Origin: Annulohypoxylon bovei var. microspora
Lineage: Eukaryota > Ascomycota > Sordariomycetes > Xylariales > Hypoxylaceae
Direction: 5' to 3'
Assembly (NCBI GenBank): GCA_022836615.1
Contig: MU405274.1
Coordinates: forward strand, 124,001-188,000
Length of the DNA: 64,000 bases
The notes beneath the pieces were generated by a model, which saw only the letters and a list, made by a program, of their open reading frames with translations, did not search any database and had not been told where the DNA came from. Each line of letters begins with the position of its first letter. The stretch's first letter is position 1. Of this stretch, positions 57,607 through 64,000 are shown in pieces. Position numbers and translations under genes: made by a program.

Positions 57607-60100
57607 ATGTTTTGGCTAACCCTCGCCGCTCTGGCGAGCCAGACGGCTTCTGCTTCTCCCTCAACCCTTCCGGTGAAGCTTGAGACTCGCACGGAACTCA
57701 ATTCGCGTCTCACCAATATTCACATCTCTTTTGATGTCCCGATCGACGGCGAAGTGACATACACCTACGGCCGCTGCAGCAACAAGCAACTCCATGAGGC
57801 TCACCACACCGTCGGCCGAGGCTCGGGCGACCAGGACTCGCGGTTGGTCTGGATCTTGCCGGATGATGCGTGGTTCGACGGATGTATCTCGGCGTGGGAT
57901 GAGCGGGGATCCCTACTCGGCCGCAGCGAGACGCAACAGCTTAGCAAGAGGAAGCTAAAGAGGCGCGGCGCTAACAGCATTGAGATGAACAATGCCACCG
58001 GCATCGACACCTGGGGCCCGTGGTTCGACGGCGTCGAGCTGCTCAAGAACAAGGAGATCAGCGCCTTTGACGCCGTGAAGGCCAAGTCGAAGGAGGTGGC
58101 TATCGTGGGAGCCGGCATGTCAGGGCTGATGACTTACCTGGTCCTCACCCAGGCCGGCATGAAGAATGTGAAGATTATTGAGGCTGCTCAACGGCTCGGT
58201 GGAAGAGTCCATACTGAGTACCTAACCGGTGGCCCGTTCGACTACTCCTATCAGGAGATGGGTCCTATGCGATTCCCGGAGACAATTGTCTACTCGAATG
58301 AGTCTTACAACATTACGGATCATCAGATGGTGAGTAATTTCATTTCCCTAGAACGTGAAATTTCGACATTGCAATTAGTATTCCAAAACCCCCTGGTTCC
58401 TATCACTAATAATAAGAAATAGGTGTTCCAACTGGCTCGTGAGATGAATAAAATCAACAATTACAACAAGAACTTCAGCGTCGATTTCATCCCCTGGCAC
58501 CAGTCTAGTCCCAACGGGCTGTACTACCACAACGGCATCAAGCTGGATACGGGACTACCGCCAACAGTTACCCAGGTCAGCGAGAATGCTTCGCTGGAGG
58601 TTACATATCCCGAAAATCCGTCGACGTCGGCCTTGTCGGACAAGATCGCCGCTATCACTTCTAACGAGACTTTCATGATCGAATTAGCGAGCAACACGTT
58701 CAAGGCCCACAAGGACTTCTTAGGTAAGTCACTATCGATTTTATTCAATTTCAGAGTAATATTCTTACCATTTATTATAGTCAATGGCCTTGGCGGACTT
58801 GGGGGTGATACCTGGTCCGAGTTCGCTTACATGGTGAATTACCTAAACGCGACGCTAAACGACACCGATGTGCTCGGTGGCGACTCAAGCTCGTTCTGGG
58901 ACTCCGTAAGTCGACCATCCGCAAGACGTTAGTATATTAGCCCTAACGTAATCGCATAGCTTTATGACGGCGTGTATTTCGATGCCGCGACCTGGAAGAC
59001 CATCGATGGAGGTACGTATTCATCTTCTACCTATCAGGCACTCTGACTCACCAAAATTCCCAGGTTTGAGCCGACTGCCTTCATCGTTCCACCCGTTGGT
59101 AGACAAGGTAACGACCATGAACCGCAAGATCGAGCGGGTAGAATGGCTCGACGACACCAAGAAAGTCAAGCTGCAATGGAGGAACAAGTTCACCGACAAG
59201 GTGTTCCAGAACGCCACGTACGACTACGCCGTCTTCGCCTTGCCCTTCGCCATTGTCAAGAAGATGAGGCTCCCATGTAAGTCCCCGTTCCCCTATCTCA
59301 TCTCCACGTCCCCTAGAAATCAAAATATTAACATAGCCCCCAGACCTCCCCCCAACCATCTCCAACGCCATCGACAACATGCCCTTCGAAGCAGCCTGCA
59401 AGGTAGCGCTAGAGTACAAGACGCGCTTCTGGGAGCACTACGAGAACCCGATCTACGGGGGGTGCTCGACGTCGACGGACATCCCGGGGATCGGGTCGAT
59501 CTGCTACCCGTCGTACTGCCTGAACTGCACGGGGCCCGCGACGATCCTGGCCTCGTACACGTCGGGCGACTGGGGCGCGCGCTGGGTTTCGGTGCCCGAG
59601 GCCGAGCACGTCCAGTACATGGTCGACGCCATGGCCGAGATCCACGGCGACGTCGCCCGCAAGCAGTACACCGGCAAGTTCAACCGCCGCTGCTGGATGA
59701 TGGACCCCTACGAGGGCGGCAGCTGGGCCAGCCCGACTATCGGCCAGCACCAGCTGTATCTGCCCGAGTACTTCAAGACTTATAATAATGTAAGGCCCCC
59801 CCTTTTTATACCCCCTTTTTCCTGCTTACTTGTAATGACTGTGACTGACACCGTGTGTTTCTAGATGATCTTCGTCGGCGAGCAGACGTCCTACACGCAC
59901 GCCTGGATCGCGTCCGCGCTCGAGTCGGGTATTCGCGGCAGTGTGCAGCTGCTCCTCGAACTCGGACTTGTCGACGAGGCCAAGGCCGCGGTTGAGAAGT
60001 GGATGGCGAGGTGGATCGAAGTCGTGAGTAACATTCCTCCCTAACTACCTACCTGGGTAGATTTCCCCGTATAAAGGCTAACAGAAACCGTCCGCAGTAA
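57607..60100 (+). CDS. Secreted L-amino-acid oxidase (flavin amine oxidase family)
   Basis: Eight exons: 57607-58329, 58423-58723, 58781-58905, 58960-59011, 59064-59276, 59344-59789, 59865-60023, and a last exon that may hold only the stop codon (60098-60100). They give 673 residues. Without the last splice the frame reads on six codons to 60044. A signal peptide covers about 1-18. The FAD motif VAIVGAGMSGLM is near residues 165-176, with EAAQRLGGRVHTEY after it. The C-terminus has the FAD-contact sequence FVGEQTSYTHAWIASALESG. The N-terminal 150-residue extension is typical of secreted fungal members. It oxidatively deaminates amino acids, releasing H2O2 and ammonia. Confidence 0.9.
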
Positions 60101-60617
60101 AAATTATGAGTAAAAATTATTAATTCTTTTCAAAATTCAAATATACATCACCGTCGTACAAGCGACGGGAATTATGAGAAACGTTTAGCTGTGATGAGCA
60201 TATGACCACGCCGTGAGGCGATCATCGTCAGCGTGCATAGAGAGTAAAAGTAAATACATATTAGATAGTGTAGATATATTAATTGATAATGTCGTCTACA
60301 GTTTTCTGTCTCCCGGCGAATGCATTAGCTCGTTTACTACAATCGTTAGTCATGCTATTACGGCTCTTATTTTCCCGCCCATGCCAGCGTTGGTCAAGGA
60401 AATGTAAGATTCTTGATGATTCAAGAATCTCTATATAGTTAAATGGTATATAATAATACAACACACTACTATTGGTATAGTATATCCCAAGGTACTAGTC
60501 CTAATCTTAGGCGTCAAAACAACAATTCTCTAGATCCAACCTCCCCTGACTCCTATATCCACATATCCATATATTCGTAAACTCGTAACATCTTAAAATC
60601 ATAAAGAAATATGGCAT
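60101..60617. other. Convergent intergenic region
   Basis: About 0.5 kb AT-rich sequence between converging genes. It holds a short perfect inverted repeat AAGATTCTTGATGATTCAAGAATC (two halves, about 60406-60430) that could act in 3' end formation. Nothing else recognised. Confidence 0.5.
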
Positions 60618-62546
60618 CTAGACCAAAATGATCTCCTCAAACCCAAACTCTCTACCCTCCAACGCCTCGCCTTGCATAAACCCATGAATATACGTCCCAC
60701 CAACGAGATTGTAAGCCTTCTGGCCCTCTTGCACGGTAGGTCGAAGGATCAAAGGTACCCTTGAGCCCTGAACGATCCAAACCAAGTCGTCCTTTTCACA
60801 AGACAGGGTACCACAGCCCAAGTGTCCACCGGCCGTCCTAAAAAGACGGAGATTTAGGGAGTGGGTGAACGAGGTCTCATACGCGTGAGCCCTTCGGTTC
60901 TCCTCATCTGATGGCTTGTGTGAACAGAGTTTCATCCAGACCCCAAAGGCGTTCTCCCAAGGCTCCTCAATCGGCACCGTTCCACCCGGTCCGGTGTCTA
61001 TGAGAATAGTTCTCCAGAATGCATCCCTATGATCTCTATCTGGATACTCTCGTTCAAGTTCGCCGAGTAGATCCAGCCAATCATTACAGTCCTTAGTGTC
61101 ATTGACTTGTTTTTTCGTCTCTCCAACGCGGTTAATTGTATCGAATTCGAAGCCACGTAACACCAGAGTGCCCTTTCCACGAATTTCTTTGAAGCATGGA
61201 AGCTGACCAGCAGCTTCATACCTAGTATATCCGGTGATTCTGAGACCGAGGTCCTTCTTGACGCTCCAATCAGGCGCCCAAGACGGTAGGCCAGACACTT
61301 GCCTGAATTTGTCGCCTTCAGCATGGGCGAGGACATGCAAGTCATCCGAGACTTCAAGAAGATACTCAGCAACATCGGTATAGACCTCCGAAACACTGCT
61401 ATCATATCTAGGGTATAGACTGATAGTACTATCGTGTCTACGTCTTGCAAGACCAAGGAGCGAGTACACCTTATCGCGGTCGTTGGATACTTCGTAAGTG
61501 CGACATCTAATCAGACTGCGAAGCAAGATATTGCCTGTCCCATCGAGGATGTCTTTCTTAGCCGCAGCTTGAAGAGCCTGAATGTCCTTCTTAATCGCAG
61601 CCAATTTCGCAGGGTTTTTGTAGGAATGTTGTTGATATGTGTTGGCAGATGTCTGTTCCGCCATATGCCCTGAAATAGATGCCATCGTTTCCCAGTCGAA
61701 CTCGTACTGACCACACAATACAGTAGTCTCACGAGCCAAAACGAGCTCTTGAACTACCCAAGCTCGAGTGAACCACGTCCTCCCGAAAAGCCAAAGGAGC
61801 GCTTCCCAGTGTTTAGACGAATTCGCGCACCCCAATAAATCAGTGCTCTGCTTATTTTCGCACGCCCGGGGAGTGATTGTCTGTAGGTCCTCCTTTGATA
61901 ACTTATTCAAGTTCCCTACCAATTCACATGCCAGCCGCGTGTATTCATCAGCAGCGCCTAGCCATACAATCACACGCTCGGCTGAGTGGTAAACGTCAGC
62001 CATAATATTGACCTGTTCGGATCGCTCATCCTGGTCGTCTTGGTTGATACATATCGCGTCAACCCAGAGATCTCGGTAATGACCGCTCTCCTTGAGTTGC
62101 GTCAGGCAATTGAATAAGTTTTCTGTTATTGATAACACTCTCCCATTGCAGATTATGACGCGGTGTCTTTCAGCGTTCATCCCCTTATCGACCTCTTTTT
62201 GAGTCGTAGGTCCCCACGTGTACGAAAGAGCATCGTATTGTGGAGTTTGAGCTCCGTTCAATTGAACTGTGCGAATATTGCATTCTAACAAACCATCCGA
62301 ACTAATCGGAAAGATTCTAAGAAGTCGAATGAATTCGGGTTTTTTCGCAGTAGTAGCATCAGAAACTTCAACACCTGCCGTGGAGCTGTCTTTGCAGATG
62401 TGAAGCGGCACAGCTGAATATGAAAACTGCCCCGATTTCTCATGAACTTCGGAGGGTTCAGAGCGTGTATATTTTGAGCGTTCATCCCCTTTTTTCTGCT
62501 GTGTCCAATGCTTCCATAATAGTATGCAGCCATTGAAGCAACGCAT
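60618..62546 (-). CDS. Heterokaryon-incompatibility (HET) domain protein
   Basis: Intronless gene of 642 residues. The HET domain contains all three usual blocks: YDALSYTWG (about residues 104-112), LWVDAICINQ (about 160-169) with DERSEQVNIM after it, and VYHSAERVIVWLG. The long C-terminal region has the common HET-protein pattern, with RDKVYSLLGLA, LPSWAPDWS and a final GGTYIHGFMQGEAL. HET proteins trigger cell death when genetically different hyphae fuse, though most family members have no proven incompatibility role. The N-terminal 70 residues are polar and variable. The gene is divergent from the histidine-phosphatase gene. Confidence 0.92.
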   Translation of the reverse strand: MRCFNGCILLWKHWTQQKKGDERSKYTRSEPSEVHEKSGQFSYSAVPLHICKDSSTAGVEVSDATTAKKPEFIRLLRIFPISSDGLLECNIRTVQLNGAQTPQYDALSYTWGPTTQKEVDKGMNAERHRVIICNGRVLSITENLFNCLTQLKESGHYRDLWVDAICINQDDQDERSEQVNIMADVYHSAERVIVWLGAADEYTRLACELVGNLNKLSKEDLQTITPRACENKQSTDLLGCANSSKHWEALLWLFGRTWFTRAWVVQELVLARETTVLCGQYEFDWETMASISGHMAEQTSANTYQQHSYKNPAKLAAIKKDIQALQAAAKKDILDGTGNILLRSLIRCRTYEVSNDRDKVYSLLGLARRRHDSTISLYPRYDSSVSEVYTDVAEYLLEVSDDLHVLAHAEGDKFRQVSGLPSWAPDWSVKKDLGLRITGYTRYEAAGQLPCFKEIRGKGTLVLRGFEFDTINRVGETKKQVNDTKDCNDWLDLLGELEREYPDRDHRDAFWRTILIDTGPGGTVPIEEPWENAFGVWMKLCSHKPSDEENRRAHAYETSFTHSLNLRLFRTAGGHLGCGTLSCEKDDLVWIVQGSRVPLILRPTVQEGQKAYNLVGGTYIHGFMQGEALEGREFGFEEIILV

Positions 62547-62904
62547 TTCAATGGGGGAAGAATTGCTTTGTTCTCGGGGTGATGCCTGTTTGAAAGAATG
62601 GCATTGTTTGTCCGGAGTCGATTAACTCGAGACAAACAAAGCGGTTTTTGTTCTCGGCGCCCTCCATGATTGTACTGCCCCAATCACCGTTTGGTGGATG
62701 GTGGGTGGCGCAGTGCGTAACTAGAGCTGCAGGCAAGCGCTCGATATTAACTCAGGGCTGAATCTGTGAATCAGGTCAGGTGGCCGAGTGTGTTAGCCCA
62801 TCAGCGTTAGCCTTAATAGTCAGTGAATATGTAGGATCAGATTCACTGACGGTATAAGGTCAGAGAGGGCCTTGGAGTTCTCTACCTATTTCAAACTTGT
62901 CGTA
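62547..62904. other. Divergent intergenic region
   Basis: 358 bp between the HET gene and the phosphatase gene. It contains both promoters. TCAGTGAATATG and ATTCACTGA segments around 62820-62848 form a weak inverted pair. Confidence 0.4.
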
Positions 62905-64000
62905 ATGTTTAGACAAGTTCTAATCTTGTTAAGCATAGTTTCACTCTTCGCATCTTGGCTCATCAACAGGAAGAACAACAATAACGCCGACAACAACATC
63001 GGTAAAGATAAAAAGACGATGACGACCGTCAAATACACAGCGGTACCGGGGTTTTTCCTCCATGACGACGAACCTGAAGGCCCAGATTTCCGAGCGGTAA
63101 GTAGAGACACATTTAATAAATATGAAACCACGAACATAACCTAATAGAAAATCAGCACACAGAACGCGACCTAGGCCTGATCCGCCGCGCCTATGAAACA
63201 GACCCTAAATTTAACCAAGAGCGACCAAATGCTGATTCATGGGAGCGCTTTCAATATTTCGTTGAGCACTTAAACGAACTGGGACAGGGAAATGCTTCAT
63301 GGAAACTGATTTACCTCATCAGACACGGCGAAGGGTACCACAACGTCAAGGAAGCCGAGGTAGGCAGGGCCGAGTGGGAGGTAAGTCAACTCGGCGCTCA
63401 AGTTATACTCGCTTCAGATTACTAATGCATGCGTGCAGCGTAACTGGTCGCGCGTCGACGGTGACGATCTTAATAATTGGGCGGATGCCCGCCTTACGCT
63501 CAAAGGGATATCTCAAGCGAGCGATCTGCAACATTTCTGGTCTTCCTCAGATGGAAAGATTCCAATGCCGCAGAGCGTATACACGAGCCCCTTAGCCCGC
63601 TGCCTCGAGACGACGAATTGCATCTACTCTAGTGTTGGCAATGGTAGGGTTTACCGCCCCATCATCAAGGAGAAGCTGCGGGAGCGCTTTGGAGTGCACA
63701 CCTGCGATCGCCGCAGTACGAAAACCTGGATCGGGGCCAACTACCCTAGATACAAATTCGAACGAGACTTTTCCGAGTCCGACGAACTATGGAAGGCGGA
63801 TCAGCGAGAGACGGAGGACGAAGTCGTTGGTCGAGCAAGGTCGCTTCTGCATGATATTTGGCAGAGCGACAAAAGTACTTACATTTCACTCACGGCGCAC
63901 TCGGGCTTCATCAGGGCTTTATACACTGCTATCGGTCATCGACAGGTTTGGGTTGCGGCTGGTCAAATGATGCCAGTTTTTATCAAGGCGGAGGTAATTG
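62905..64000 (+). CDS. Histidine-phosphatase (phosphoglycerate-mutase-like) protein, 5' part
   Basis: Exons 62905-63096, 63156-63380 and 63439 to beyond the window; both introns are phase 0. The 326 visible residues begin with a hydrophobic helix (residues 3-22) that is a signal peptide or anchor, then the fungal family start VKYTAVPGFFLHDDE. The catalytic RHGEGYHN motif is at residues 120-127. A second conserved block SPLARCLETTNCI and the late TAHSGFIRA with the second catalytic His are intact. This matches the PMU1-like branch of phosphomutase-like phosphatases, whose substrates are mostly unknown. The frame is open to the last base; a GTAATT at 63994 could be a further donor. Confidence 0.85.

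Noticed and set aside
63632..63970. 112-codon plus-strand frame near the window end
   Set aside because: Alternate frame inside the third exon of the histidine-phosphatase gene, whose catalytic motifs fix the correct frame.

Overview
The window is nuclear DNA of a filamentous ascomycete, most likely a Sordariomycete. The genes are intron-rich. Introns are mostly 45-90 bp with GTRNGT donors, a CTAAC/CTGAC-type branch site and a YAG acceptor. Typical Pezizomycotina families are present: HET domain, LaeA-like methyltransferase, GH72, But2-like secreted protein and Erg4. I joined exons by hand, requiring reading phase and known protein motifs to agree. None of the joins has transcript support.

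Layout. 1-5.7 kb: 3' end of an EamA-type transporter, a large fungal membrane protein of unknown function and a short-chain dehydrogenase. 7.1-15.8 kb: a housekeeping block with a mitochondrial PPR protein (possibly the complex I assembly factor CIA84), the mitochondrial ribosomal protein bS18m (RSM18), the U3 snoRNP protein IMP3 and an ERCC6L2-like SNF2 ATPase. 17.4-25.6 kb: an accessory stretch with a secreted cysteine-containing protein, a DAO-type FAD oxidoreductase, an 826-bp palindromic transposon remnant and a membrane-anchored aspartic-protease homologue that lacks both catalytic aspartates. 26.4-35.5 kb: eIF2-beta with a 642-bp first intron, the mitochondrial import factor MIM2, a DnaJ protein and a GPI-type GH72 glucanosyltransferase. 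36.2-42 kb: a LaeA-like methyltransferase with a 13-nt micro-exon and a TauD-type dioxygenase. 43.9-53.8 kb: SNF1 kinase, a conserved mitochondrial-looking protein, DNA polymerase epsilon subunit DPB2 and the sterol reductase ERG4. 54.5-64 kb: an accessory stretch with a STAND-type N-terminal-domain protein, a secreted L-amino-acid oxidase, a HET-domain protein and the start of a histidine-phosphatase gene that runs off the window.

The genes do not form one pathway or an evident biosynthetic cluster. Local themes are mitochondrial biogenesis with ribosome assembly (7-11.6 kb), and self-recognition or secreted-enzyme functions (54.5-62.5 kb). No tRNA, rRNA or CRISPR array was found. The points most worth a second look are the dead membrane-anchored aspartic-protease homologue, the long-TIR palindromic element with TA target duplication next to an oxidoreductase promoter, a small dispersed and inverted repeat family, a strongly over-represented intergenic palindrome (TACCTAGGTA), the micro-exon and the G-tract intron.
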